A stretch of 64,000 nt of DNA from Cercis canadensis (lineage: Eukaryota > Streptophyta > Magnoliopsida > Fabales > Fabaceae). Below are positions 44,432 through 59,100 of this stretch, piece by piece. The position numbers were made by a program, and so were the translations under genes. The stretch spans positions 136,571 through 200,570 of the forward strand of contig QAOA01007382.1 in NCBI GenBank assembly GCA_003255065.1. The letters are read 5' to 3'. Numbering within the stretch: the first letter of the stretch is position 1; each line of letters begins with the position of its first letter. Below the pieces are notes generated by a model that was given only the letters and a program-made list of their open reading frames with translations, made no database searches and had not been told where the DNA came from.

Positions 44432-47171
44432 NTATATATATATATATTGCAGAAATTGAAACTACAAACTAAAGAGAAAAAGTTTGGAAATGATCAAATA
44501 TGTCAAAAGTTAGATTGCATGTTTATGCATTTTCCCTCAAATTACTCTAGATGAGTTAATTGTGTGAACTGCTTAAATTCTTTTGGGTAAATGTGAAGAA
44601 TTCCCTTTAACTATGGCCCATGTGTGCAAAATTTCAAGTTTTAAAAATATGAGAGCTACAAATATGGAATTATCTTTTAACAAGAATTTAATACAAAAAA
44701 ATTGAAATAATTTTTCACTGTGAATTCTCATTGAAACATGTGGTATGCTTTGGCTTTGAAAATAGGTATTCTCCTTTCACTTAATCACTATAAGGTCCGT
44801 GCTCCCATCCCCTTTTTTGCAGTCTTATGCTTTTGCTGTTAAGTTTTGCTTGGGAAACAAAAGAGGAGGCAAAAGAAAAAAGAAAAAAAAATTAAAATAA
44901 ATCTAGGCATGTTGATGTATTACAGACTATTACATAATTGGAGAGAATAAACCTATATGTACAAAGAGTCAAAGACCCAATAAAATGACAAACACATAAA
45001 AATGAACCACAAACAAAATGTAAAATTTAGTCCCCTTGTTATCTCTTGTTATTAGGTTGTTGTCCAAGATTTTTTATTTATGCTTTTTAACAAGATTAGC
45101 AGTGATAGTCAAATCAGCATCCTGCTTCGTATGATTAGTAAATTTTTGTATGCGGAACCAAGGCAAACAGTTAATGAAATAACATTTATTTATTTTCATA
45201 GGCAAACAGTTAACATTGAAGATAAACAAGAACTACATCAAGTAATCCATACACCAGGCTAACAAGCCAACTACACACTCTAGATTGAGTGGTAACAAGA
45301 GCAAAGAAAGTAAACAAAAAGGTGCTTTGCACCGTAACAAAAGACTAAAAAAACGAACCCAGCAATTCCAAGATCTTTATTAGACTTTCACTGCTTTGGA
45401 TATTGAATTAGGTCTGAACGTAAAAGGCAGATCTAAACCGGCACTTAATTGGCAATCATCATATCTAAACCCAGCATGGCATGATTACAAAATTCTCTTG
45501 GGAGAAGTTCATTCTTGTCTCTCATTGTTTCAGCATTATGTTTTTGAGAATCATGTCATCGTATAAATCTCGCCCCACCAGATTGTTTTGACGTACTTAA
45601 ACTCTATATGTGTTAAATATAAAATTATTTATGAGTCTTTACCTAATAGCTTAAACTTTTGAGTGAGATGGTTTTGTCTCTTTGTACTTGAGCTTTTGGA
45701 TGAGATGGTTCTTTAACAATATATACCTCCTCATTGCTCTAGATGACTAGATCCTCCTCATCATCAAAAGGAAATCTAGCATCCGCCATCAAAGATGATC
45801 TCCCTACCTCAACGCTCATCTTTGCCTGCACTCCATAATCTACGCCGCTAAGAGATCCCGTATCTGCCAAGAAGATCTAGACCAATCTGGTTAAGGACAA
45901 AGACCACGGACACGCATGCTTGATTATAAATACAAAAGAATAATCATGAACGGTTTTTGTATACGTAGTCTATAAGTTTAGGTTATATGCTTTATGGTTC
46001 CTGTAAGAAAGTGATCAAGGACGTGATTGTGATTATTGTATCCTTTCTATATCTAACATCGTTTCATACAGGATTGGTTCAGGGGCTAAAACAGAAATTG
46101 AAACCAAAGTAGAGAAAATTAAACACTTCCACATATGGCATATAGATAGACGTTTAATAGGCAGTAATAGCCTGTATTCGTCTTGCTTGTTACATCTTAA
46201 ATATGGCCTACGATAGGACAAAGAAACAAAGGCTAGTATGGGTCATAATTGCAGCTTTTACATATTGAGAATAAACAAGCACTTGGAACCTAAAATTTTA
46301 TGAACACCTGTTTTGGACACCCTCATTCAAACATTATGTTGAGCACACAGAAACCGGTGTCAGCAATTTGCTGAGTAATTTCGACGCAGTTTCTTCCTAT
46401 CAAAACATGGCAATTGAATGTAACTCAACTCGTTGAATCTAGAATGACCAAAAATAAAACGCTTTATCTGTGATACTCAACTTTAAATTGATCGGGCAGA
46501 AAACTAAAACAATTTACTTTTAAGAGATTAGTACAAAGTTTCGAAACCCATAGATCTAACTGTCACCACATCTTATTTCTCTTGAAGCTCATAATAATTA
46601 CATAACACCCCCAATCCCCCCTCCCCCTCAATTTTTCCATTTTCTAGATGCTGTCTCAACTGGAAATCAATATCAGCAATCATTTATATTTGGGATTGCT
46701 GAAGATCCGAGAGACCTGAGCTTGATTGAACCAGACTTCTGTAAGTAACCTTCCCTCAGAATCTGATTCTCTTACTTGTGTGGATGAACTGAACGAAGAA
46801 ACTCATTTTCATAACTGAACAGAGACAGTATCATTTTTATATGAACAATTATCCAAGAATCCAAGAAAAGGTGAAAATTTGGCATCACCTAATTGGGCAG
46901 AGTAAACATTGATATAAACACGTGAAGAATCCAGTAGAACCTAACAGCATGGGCTAAGGACTCATGAAACACTTAATTTCTTGCTTCAAAACTAGTGTGC
47001 GCTCAATTCACAGGTGGGGAATAAAGAATCAATATTCCTATAAAATAACACAGCTCCACGGATGTGGAGGAAGTCCCTAAATACTGTTTGGCCAGCCAAA
47101 GTCCAGAATTCATCTTCCCACCTGGTCAATGCTGCATAGTTAGCCACTCAAGCTGATTACGAGAATTTACA
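44149..47171. other. intergenic region, no gene recognised
   Basis: Contains the AT microsatellite (44399-44447) with a single N at 44432. A repeat-like segment at about 45600-45740 holds two related AGCTT(T)TGAGTGAGATGGTT-type units. Low-similarity unique sequence fills the rest. The last 250-300 bp (to 47171) are probably the 3' UTR of the minus-strand SAPS gene. No frame has recognisable similarity. Confidence 0.5.
44399..44447. repeat. AT microsatellite with single N
   Basis: About 24 AT units interrupted by the N at 44432; length unresolved in the assembly. Confidence 0.95.
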
Positions 47172-50100
47172 CTAGCTCCCCGGTTCTTCAACTGCCTTTT
47201 TGTCATCTGTAGGATCATCATTACTGTCTTCTTTAACTTCAGCTGATGCTCCATCCACAGAAATGGATGGAGATGAACTAAGATTTTCGCCTTCTGATTC
47301 TATTGGCCCAGAGGTTTTTTCACATGGGTTCTCACTGGGTGACGTTAATGGTTCAACACCTGTCTGTTCATCCTTTGTTAATGCAACACCAGATGACGAA
47401 GATGGTTCAGCTGCATCAGCGTCACTGTTCCCAGATTCCAGCTGAAGTTCTCCATTGGGAAGAACATCAGAAGGGTCATTAGCATCTGAGGACTCCCTCC
47501 ATTCAACCCATTCTACTGGTTTATCAATTCCACCATGTTCTGGTTTAGGTCCTGCTTCTGGAGGAGATGTTGCAGTGTCAACCAAGTCCTCATCTTCACC
47601 AACAATAACATTATCATCTCCACTCCCATCGGTAACACCAGTCTCCTCGGCATTTGGCGATGGAGAAGCAAGGGCACCAGCTGAGCGTTCATTGGCAACT
47701 CTGTCATCCTCAAAAGCAAACCAGTTGGAATTTGTAAAGAGAGACCCACTGCATGTGTGAGGGCAAAATATGAGATTTATATCAAAAAATAATTTAAGAT
47801 TAACAAGTTTTACTAACACAGACACCAGCCATAAGGATCCACAGTGAGGACATGTGAATTCTATTTACAAAATTTAACACAAAAGATCAGCGAAAACCTG
47901 CCACTTACCTTTCATGGTCATCTCCAAGCCGCAAAGAAGATATAACAACTTCAGCAGATTCATCATCAAAATAGACATCCTGCCAAATATATAAAAGATG
48001 ATGTATTATGACATGTATTAAACTCAAAAAATGTCAGCAAGAAAATTAAGAACAGTAGCTAAATATGACAACCATGAGAAGAAATGCTCACTCTGTGACT
48101 GCACAGATTTTGATGAAAGTACCATCGGAAGTGATTCAGTAGAAAAAAGAGAGGAGCAGCTGATAGGCCAAAATTAGGGCAAGGTAGGAGAGATAGATAT
48201 TGGAAGAAAGAAAGGGGGTTCTAGGGATTAGAAACCATTCAGATTTGAAAAGATCATATTCATTCATAAGAAATATGAAGCTATTTTCGTTTTACACATG
48301 AGAAGCCCTTTATAGGCTTGATACAACTTGATCAGCAAGTCAAAATCTTTCTAGAATAGTCCTGGCCTAGTAACCAAAAAGGTATAAAGCACTTTAATGG
48401 TGTAATAAATATCAAAGGACAATTAGGTAAGAAGGAAAGGTAAAGCTAAAATAATCAAAATCTTGGGTGAGGAGTGAAAAAGCTGTTAAGAGTGCATTGG
48501 AATGTGTGAACAACTATTTTAATCTTTTATCAAAAACACACAATTTTAACCCACATAACTGATTGAGTTCAAAATAGCAGTTGGAAGGACAAAATAAGCT
48601 AATCCAAACATTCACTACAACTCATTAAACATCACAGATGAAGTTGATAAAGGCCAAGATCTTTTGGAGCCCAGGTGCAAGCCACTTACTGGAGGGGAGG
48701 GGAGCCCTTGGCTGAGGGCACAAGATATGGCAACTAAAGAAGTTCTATCCCAAGATATTTTAGGCACAATGCACTAATCAAGCTACCTATTGCTAATCAG
48801 GAAACCAAAAGTGTCTGCCATCAGAATATATTCCTCCCAACTAATCAAACTCAATCACATGTTCAACTAATTCAATTGCACAGGTCCTACCCCATCATCA
48901 GATTCAATATCAACATTAAGAGGGAAGTAAAACTATACCTCATCATCCCGTTCAAGAGAACCATGGGCCTGAAACACATGTAAGTAAGGTCAGGAGTCAT
49001 GCAATGATGACTAAACATATTTCTGACATAAAATCAGGATAAATAGTAGTATCAAACCAATAGTGAATGAAAAACCAGGACCATAATCAGGAGTTAAAGC
49101 AACCAAAAGTTGGCATAAGGAACTTATCTTCCTCTAATAAAATAAAAAATGATTCTCAAGGCATGAGGAAAGTAAAACCATTCGCAAAGAAAGTGGTTAC
49201 CAAACTCCTGAAGTGAAAACTGAGAAAAAGCACAAATTGGCTGTATTTGTTAGATAAATTAGTTTAAGCATTGGCAATTCCACATAAATACTAGCAGTTC
49301 AAGTTACAGAATTTAAGAAGAGTATCAACTTAGGGTAAGCAAAAATATTCCTATAGAAGCACCTGAAGGCCAAGCAAACTCCAAAATGCAGGCAAAACTA
49401 TGTGTTTTGACTCTACTCTGATTTGTTTAGGATAGCGAGGGTATGAACTGGAGCAAAATCACTTTCTGATACAGTTGTAGGTCTTTGCTACCTAACAGAA
49501 AAGATTTCAAAAATTATTTCTTGGGTCCTCTTGAACCCAAAACGGAGCCATTTCATTTTCAGTTAAATCTTTCAATTTGGTTTATAGTAAACAACAATTC
49601 CAAGGAAGCTACATCCTATTTTATATCTCAGACCACCTGCAATTATTTTCTATTCCAATGACTCTACTTCCTTAGTTAAGCACTGCAAGTCTTAAATTCT
49701 GATCAAATGATACCTTCAATTGCTTATTCACTCACCCATACTTTAATACCTTAACAGACATCCCCCAGTATTGTACAGCAACAAGATAGCAAGAATTAAT
49801 CCACTTGAGGTTGGCAAAACAAACCCAATATAAAAAAAAAAAAAAAAAANAACCCAATAAAAAAAAAAAAAAAAAAAAAATGATTTCCAGATAAATTTGT
49901 TTCCCGCTCAGACCTATCAAGGCTAGAAAAATTATAATAATTCTCTCCATCATAGTTTCATTACTTGTCCAAATGTACACTATAATGCAGATACACTCAG
50001 AGAGAGACAGGTGCTTAATAAAATAGGAGAGTACCTCTTCAATGTCTTCATTATTGTAAATGCCATAACGGAAGGCCTGACTTAAGTTATTTGCCAAGGC

Positions 50101-53100
50101 TGCAACATCATAATCCCGATCCTGATAATCATCTTCATCACTATCCCTATTCCTGTCATGCAACGCCGTTGGTCTCCTGTAACAATCAATTATCATCATT
50201 AGAGAAAGGAAAAGAGATAATACAATCTTGACTGTAATTATAGGAATGCCCTAGGCTCAATATATGTGAGAATATAGACATAAGAAAACACAGCTTATCA
50301 AAAAGTATAATAAATCAAAACTCAAAGTAATTTATTTTAAAGGATTTAAAAATAAGTCAATTTAAGAGGTTAGGGCCATACTGAAGCTGCCTCAAACTTT
50401 TATAGCCCCTGACAATAATAAGAAATAATGTGTTAAAGAATATTTCTATTTGTGAAGTTAGTGAATTCCTTAAGTTCACAGTTTCAAAAAGCAGAATAAC
50501 AGACAATTAATGATACTACTTCACAGAATTTATTGAGCAGAACCCCAAAAACATAAACACTATAAAGCTTCCAGCAGGATAAGAATGAAAATTAATGGTA
50601 GCGTGTGATGTATGCCCTTCTTTGGTGTATTTGGCTGGAGCAGAGTGCTTGGACATTTCAGGATGCTTCTTCGTCCTTGGAGCTTTTTATGCAATGTGAT
50701 TGTCTTTATGGCTTTGGTGTTCTGCCCATGGTTTTTTTATGGGAAGCTCCCTATCAGGTATGCAGGGGGATTGGAGAGCTTTACTGCACTGATGAGTTTT
50801 CTTACTTTAGATGTTCTCTTTTTATTGAAATTATGTAGGAGGATTCCTTATCCTCTCCTTTTATATGTATCCTCTCTTTCTCACTTTCATGAACATTTAT
50901 CCACAAAAAAAAAAAAAAAAAGTGCATAACTTAGAGGGAATAGAGGGTTAGAATATTCATTATAATGTCATGAGGCCTCACTGGCAGGCAGAATCACTAA
51001 ATGCTTTTTTTTTTTTTTTTTTGATAGAAGAGAATCATTCAATGCTTTTAGTATCTCATAAGGAAGAAATCCCCCAATGAACACCTTGCTTATCATCCTC
51101 AAGGATGATATTCAGAAAACTAGGAAATTTACAAGACTGGACGTATCTGCCACTTGTTCACTGGCAGATTGGCTACCAGCAGCAGTCATCAAATCTTTTA
51201 ACTGATCAAAAAAATATAGGGAAAAGTGGAGCTTCAAGCACAAGGACAATTGGAATAATGTTATAAAATTCCAGCCATATGAGCTGAGTAATTTCTAATT
51301 CAAAAATATATTATCCACAGCCAGTTTCAAATGCATTGGAGATTGTGGGATGAGATGGAAGCTTAACAGGAATACAAGTTCAATTGCTAGAGCCCTTATC
51401 TACAGCTGTGAGGAGCTGGCAGATCTAATTTCCCATAAAAAATTAGTTTCGCAGGCATTCTCAAGATTCAATCTCTTCTTTCACATCAATAGCTTCGTTT
51501 ATCAAGGACCATAACAGCAAAAAATCTAAGGAAACGTCAGTAATGATGGTTGATTAGTGTTGTTTTTGTAAGTACAGCATCCTATCATACATTATTGTTG
51601 TTTAGATGAAAGAATTTATTAGAAGAGAAAAGTACAAGAACAAGAACAGACAACGAGGAATCCTCCTAGAACAGAACAAAAGCACAAACAAACAGAAGGC
51701 ACATCAGTTAATGGAGCTTGCCAATTCCCCTCGAAGTCAGATGAAGAGAACCCACTAAATAATTTATGGTAGAAACCCAGAAAGAAGTTAAAGGGACAAT
51801 CCTATCCCAAATAAGATATGTAGATAAGAAAAACATTTCCTTAAAATTCTGCCAGTCCTCTGTTACACTATTATGCAACTTAAATCTTCTGGAGCTCAAT
51901 GCTCTAATATTTGGTTATAATTAGAAAAGGTCAGGGCATAGAATAACTAGTTAGGAGGCTTTCCTGTTCCTATCGTGTTATATTTATGGCTTCAAAGAAG
52001 TTTACTGATATAGAAATCTCCAAAGGAGCTCAGACAGTTTCAGAACCAAGAAAGCTTGGGTCAAGAACTTGGTAGTGCTAACATGAAGAGTGATAAATTA
52101 GAGGGAATGGAAAATTTTAAATATTAGTCTTCTGTTAAAAAGTTTAACTATATTAGCTAATTCAGACCTTGCCAAAGCAGATAAACCATTTATACAAAGA
52201 ATGCTATAATTAAGAAGATAACATACCCACAAGCCCATTGAGAGACATTTTCCACTGCATTTCGCTTTGATAGAACATTCGTGTACCAATCTGTCCATTC
52301 CCTATTTTCCTGTCAACATAAAAGAATTTAAAAATGAACTTAATTATTATGTAGTTTTTTTTAAACATTAAATTTGCACATTCAATACTACACAGACACA
52401 GGAGGCAATAACTCACTGGAAAAAGAAAAAAGACGGGGTCAAAACACTAAATGTAGCAGTACTTGTCCAAACTCTTGAAAAACTTCCCACAAAAATTGTT
52501 CAAGACATAGTAACAAACCTGCAGATGTGCCTGAATCTCGTTGTTGTTATTCCCTAACTGGACAAGTTTGTTAGATATACGGGTTAAGTGTCCAATACTG
52601 CCTATCCTGGGTGGCGACTTACCCTCAGCAGGTATAGTTGGCTGCAAGAAAATTTTGATAAACACAAATAGTAATATCAAGATATGTATTCCTCCCAAAA
52701 AGTAGAATATCCAACAATATAAACTCGTTCACAAGGACATAAAAGTGTACAAGGGTCAGATCATGTACCTTGTTGGTATCAGCTTCCAATGTGCATTGCT
52801 TTTCTGCTTGAATAATTTTCCCAACAAGATCACACTCACGAAGAAGATGTTCAATAAGAGTAGGATTCTTGCTCTCCAAGCAAGATATTATTATGTTTTC
52901 TACTTGGTGATGCAGAAAGTTATTGTAAGGATACCTACATCATTCAAACAGAACATAAGGCAAGGGATAGAATGACTCTTATGGCAAGATAACAGAAATA
53001 CTAAACTTACTCAAACAACAAGTCTAGAATTCTTTGAACTGCTCCAAGATGAATCAATTTCTTCTCAGCAGCTTCACTACCAACAGTTAGTAAGACCGAT

Positions 53101-56100
53101 ATAAACTCTACAATCTGAGAAAAAAGCACAAGTTCAACAATCATCAGAAAATATTACTTTGCATTTTCTAACATCACAAACACATTACAAAGGTAACCTA
53201 GGTATTCTGATAGTAAATGTTCTATACTCAACTAAAAATCACCAACAAGACTCATAAGCAATAACTCCAAATAGCATACCTTTAAACGATGCTTTCCAAG
53301 AGGTGGCTGTAACTTGCCATAAGTAGTTACCAAGAGACTTTCTGTAGAAGAAATATCTAAAAGCTTGAGTAAATCACCTGCAGGTTAAAAGCCTTATCAG
53401 TGTTTTATTTTCTCTTGTACAAACTGTCACACTAAAATTACAAAAAAGGCCCACAAGCATGCATGCCCAAACACAAAAAGGAGTCTATATGGGACATAAT
53501 ATAAGTATGCATTTACATGTTGGATACTAGTAATAACTTGACTGAAACTCCAATTTTATTTTTTTCCTAATTACCTCTTTCTAATTGAAAACAATAAAAC
53601 TTGTCCATAGGAAAGAGTCGTCAGAAGCAGTTTCTAACAATACTGCTATGTAACTGTGCCCAATATTAATAAAATGATTACAAGTTTTCACAAACTAACA
53701 ATATTTTCTTTGTTAGAAGGAGCAGGAGAAGCAGCAGGAAATTAAAAAGAGACTAAACTACTATAAAAATGATACAAAGATGAAGGTTATTTTTACATTT
53801 TGTACATGTGTTTATACATAACTATAATACCCTGGAACTTCCTGTCCAACCACCTACAGAAATTCTTCCACTAATCAATCACTGTTTACAATATCAATAA
53901 TCGATTCAGAGTCGAGTAGGCATGTCATATTCCAATCAACACAAACCCCAGTTCCATAAATAGAGAAATCATTCAGAATGTTTACATTGAGAGTGCCAAT
54001 TCAAAAACAATACCAAGCATCAGCGCTAGGCTTTTACCCTGTTGCATTTGTGTTTACTAAGAGGCAAAAGCACTTATAAAGCACAGATTTCATGACCCGG
54101 AAATATTCAGAACACAATAATCCATGAGTTAATCAGGTGACTCTTACTAAAGTTCTAAGATTTCTAGTTGTTGACTTGGTAGTTTTACTAAAGAATGTAT
54201 GTGTTATAGTTTTATTGATTTTGATCTTAACAAAAGTTAATAGAATATAACCCAGTGCATCACACAGGTGAGTACGGCAAGCAAAAGACCTTTCCTTGCT
54301 TTTCTATCCAAATCCATCCACTTTCATAGGGATAAAAACTCTTTCTTGTACGGGTATTTTAATCCTCTTGATCCCTTGCTAGGCTTCTATATGTCAAACT
54401 TGATATCATAAACAATTTAGTAACAGAATAACTTCATTACCCACATCCTGCCTATACAGATGAAATTGAAACTGAATTAAGAAAGATCTAAGAACTGACA
54501 AGGGACAACCGAGGAGATATGAAAGTAAATTGTTCGAAGAGTACAAGGAAAGATAAAAAGGCTGAAGTATGCAACTTCCATGGGAACAAATTAATCAAAG
54601 CTCATGGTCAGAGAAGGCAGTCTTACCCAGGCTTTCTAACATGCCTTCAACAGTCTCAGGATTTGCAATTACTGTGGATCCATTAGTAATTTGACGGTTA
54701 TACGTATGATATGCTCCAAGAGTAAGCCTTTTAGGGTCTAGCAAAGATATGCATACAGATAAGGAGTTAACAAGAACAGAATTTGGCCGAGAGTCTTCCA
54801 GAGCATGCCGGAATAATCTTCCAATAAAGCTGCAAATGCAAGATAAATATAATAATATATGTCAAAGAAGAAAAAGATGTATGAGCTGTAAGTTATAAGA
54901 AACTAAAGTATAATATCATTCATAACTGCAAGCATCAAGATCAGGAAAACATACCTTGGGCTGGAGATATTAGCAGAAAGCCCAGGTGGAGCAAAACGTG
55001 TTATAGCACACAACGTTTCTGCTGCATTAGTATGCACTTCTGGAGAATCCTGTAAAAGCCACGTCAAAGGAATATATTGTCAATGTGATCTATGATGAAT
55101 CCAACATATATATAAAGTAGATAAATTCTAGAGCATATTTGCTGCACTTCTCTTGAGAAAGAGAAAAAATAGGAGGATAAGATGATTCTAAACAAACATT
55201 TAGAAAACACATCAAAAGTAAACAATCCCATCAATACAATAAAGTTCTCCAATCCCACGGTCAGATAGTCCCTTAAAGTAACCATGGGAAGAGCACCAAT
55301 GAGAAGCCATAAAAAAATCCGGTTCCATAGCTCTAACAACAACAAGTATCTTTAAAAATATGAGCACTCTGCTCCAACCAAATTGCCAAAGAACCGCAAA
55401 AAACTGAACACTGCCATTGTCCTCCTTATTCCTTACAAAACATCTGAAATTCATCATCAATAAGAACCATTCCAAACCCAAAGTACACACCCAACATTCA
55501 CCAAAAATTCTTGTGTTCTACCACTCACTGCCAACTACTAGGCTGTTTAGACATATTATAAGTATGCTTGGTGACTTGATTCTAAATTATTTCTCTCAAT
55601 CCAGATATTTTCTGCATGCTTACCTAGTTGAGTTGGGTGTCATGTCAGATATATATATATGCATGCATACAAACATTTGCAATTCTAAATAATATTTCTT
55701 GCATACTTGGTTCAACCCTTGGTGGTTTTTGATAAAATTATTTTCGTTTATTTAGAAATACTAAATAATAAATAACTTTTTTTTTCTAAAAGAAAGTTCA
55801 TTAAAGAAAAAAAGATAAATAGAAAGAAGGATAGCAAATCCTCCTGAACAATCCAAAATAAAGAACAAAGGAAATTGAAAATTGATATTAAAAATTAAAA
55901 TTTTGAAAAAAAAAAAAAAAAANAAAAAAAAAAAAAAAAAAAAAAAAAGCTTAAAAGAGCTTCCCAGACCCTCTGTAAATCCACAAGAGAAACTATGTAC
56001 AGACACCAAAAGAGAAGCCATTAAAACAACTCAAAAATTATAAGTCAATCACATGAAGAAACAAGCTTCAAATGAAGAGAACATAACAGGGTATAACTGC

Positions 56101-59100
56101 ATTTCTCAGTAGTAATACAACAAGAAAAGGATACCACTATTTGTTATCGTGAACTATTTAGAAACAGCACAGCAGCCCATGTAACTTCCTCTGAATTTAT
56201 ATGTTCAAAATGAGAGCATAGAATTTTATATAGCACCTATTCAGAAATATTCATCTATCCAAGCTATGTATTAGCTCCATATATCAACTTTACAAAATCA
56301 TATTTTATCCAAATCCATAAAATTCTCTTTAAATTTAGACAAAGTAACATATCCCATGATCGTATCCACATTTGTAGAGATTTTATGGAAACTGATACAA
56401 CTTACTGAAGAACTGAACTTGTCCACAATCATCTCAAGCACATCAGTGTCTTCAATCCATTGCATTGCATCCACATGACTCACATACATATGCTCATCAG
56501 CACCAATCAAACGTATCAAAACCTGATTGGCAGAAGGGAATAATGATCACTAAAATTACAGAAAAGATATTTATTGATGGAATAGTTCACATAATGCAAA
56601 AAAGAATGGTAACCTTAGTTACCAATTAAGTAGGAGATTTTAGGATTTGAAAATATTAATTCCGATGATGTCACATGCCTCAGCATCAGATATCAGTCAA
56701 ACAACATAGTTTGAACATGCAAGTAAACTAAAGATATTAGAAAGCAACTCACTATAATAACAAGCTCAATCAATGAGTCCAAAATTTAAAGCATGAAACA
56801 GATGTTGCCAAAAACCAACCTCCATGATAGATGTAATTCCAATCAAGTCAACTAGTTTCTTCACAATATCCTGATGAGCCTGGATTGCCACAAGGACAAC
56901 ATATCAGCCAACTGTTAATTGAAATTTAAAGGAGCATAACACGACATTAATAAATAGGCAATAAATATGCATTCTTCCAAGTGTTCCATCATGTTGCTCC
57001 TGCCAATAACCATAATATTTACATACTTCACAAATTTAACTTTAGATACATAATTATAAAATCCCTAGCAGCAATAAGGAAAATCATTAGATAGTTTTTT
57101 AATTTACAAGCTTGACCATCTCTTCATAATTATATGAACCAGCCGTCCAAGTAATTTTTTTTAACTACAAATCTAGTAATATTTTAGAATGTGATGTTTT
57201 GGCTTTTATTATGAAGCTTCAAAAGGCTACCTTCAAAGAATCACACAAAGCATTATTTAAGTTTCCTGTGAATATTCTCATCAAATTCCACACAACAGTT
57301 TACTAGTATAGTTCTTTCAAAAATTAACAGCATTCTTTGTAGATGACCTCCCAGTCAACACATACAGATAGAGAAGTACAAAACTAAAACAGAACACCAC
57401 AGCCCCATTTTACAAACTGTAGTATGTTCCATACCAGGCATGAATTGGGGGTGAATTAAGACAATTCCATTTTACAATTTAAACTCTGATATACATTAGG
57501 CCTTTTCACATAGATATTGATGTTTTTGAGACATTTTGTACAAATATTGATGTTTTCAAACATTTTGCATAAATATTGATGTTTTGAAAATACCTTTTTT
57601 TTTTTTTTAACTTTCAGACATATATTCCGCCCGTGAGAAGGGGGGAATACATGTTAGCTATTCCATCCTTCCCAAGGGTGGAATAGCCACTTTATTTAAA
57701 AAAATAAATTCAAACCAGTTCAGACCCAATAACCAAGGCCTGACAGCCCACTGCACATGGGCATTCCGCCTTTGAGGAGGGCGCAATAGCCTTTTTCCTT
57801 CTCTCTTGGATATTAAGTAAATGGATGTTCGAGTTACCCATTAGAGAGGCAGTGTTCTGAATTGCCTGAAAACTCTTCTGCCATGATTCCTAGAGCTGGA
57901 TATTCAAGAGATTCTTACAAGTCTACAAGACAAGAGAGAGCCTTCGCTATTAATGCAAATTTGCTATTGGAGTACTTGGCTTTGCATAATTTGAAGGCAT
58001 CACTTGGTGTTTCTATAAGTAGGACCCCTTTTCTCTTCCGTATGAAATGTAAATTGTACCTGAACCTTCACCCACTCTCCCACTAAACTCACATCAACCT
58101 CAATAAATTTTGTCACCCTCCACTCACCAGCAAGTGAACCATCATCAACTACCCAATATAAAGCTGCCCCTCATTTGTCTATGTCTATTAAATCTCCTTC
58201 ATTGCTATCATTTCATTTGACATGAGAGAAAATTACCAGAGACAAGAGATGGAGATTGAGGACACAGCAGGTTGCATTTCAATTGGATTTCCTCTGGTTT
58301 GGTCTCTTCTATTTGCCTTGTTATTGTTTATGTGAGGCTTCTTTTGCTGCTGCTTACATGGGGACAAGCTTCAATCTTTGCTTCAATCTTCTCAGAGTAG
58401 CAACACTCAGATACAAGCAGCTTTAGTTCCCCCACCACCCCAGAAACCAATGATTCCTTTTGTGGTAATTATTTCTCTTACTTATATCCAAAACCCACAA
58501 AAATTTCTTCTTTTCCAGCACAAATTTTTGTAGCTAAATGAAGAAAAATTAAGGGAGAGAGTAATGACTAATGAGTTTGTATTGTGTTTGGTAACTTGTA
58601 GATGGTGAAGCAGAACAAAGTAGAGAGCTTGAAAATTGGGGAATGGGTGTACCATTTCCACAGGCGGAATGCCCATGTGTAGTGGGCTGTCAGACCTTGG
58701 TTACCAGGTCTGAACTGGTTTGAAAAAAAAATTCAACAAAGTGGCTACTCCGCCCTTGGGAAGGATGGAATAGCTAACATATATTCTGCCCTTCTCAAGA
58801 GCAGAATATATGTCTGAAAATTTATAATAAAGAAAAAAACATTTTCAAAACATCAATATCTATGTGAAATACATACATAAATACATACATCCATCCATCC
58901 ATCCATCCATCCATACACACACACACACATTTATATATATAATGTTCAGCAGTAATCATTAGCAGATTGCAGTGCAGTATGATAGCAGTATGCCATGGTA
59001 AATTTCGGTAAGAAAATCAAGTAAAAGGAAGTTGAGGACTTACTTGAACATAGTGCATGAAAGGAACCGTCTTGCGTAACAACAGGCATACAACTACCTA

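Noticed and set aside
47200..47760. Plus-strand frames over the SAPS C-terminal exon
   Set aside because: They are complements of the acidic Ser-rich tail, which has continuous family homology and correct splicing on the minus strand.
58880..58925. CATC array as a CRISPR-like or structured repeat
   Set aside because: A simple tetranucleotide microsatellite without spacers, in a plant intron.
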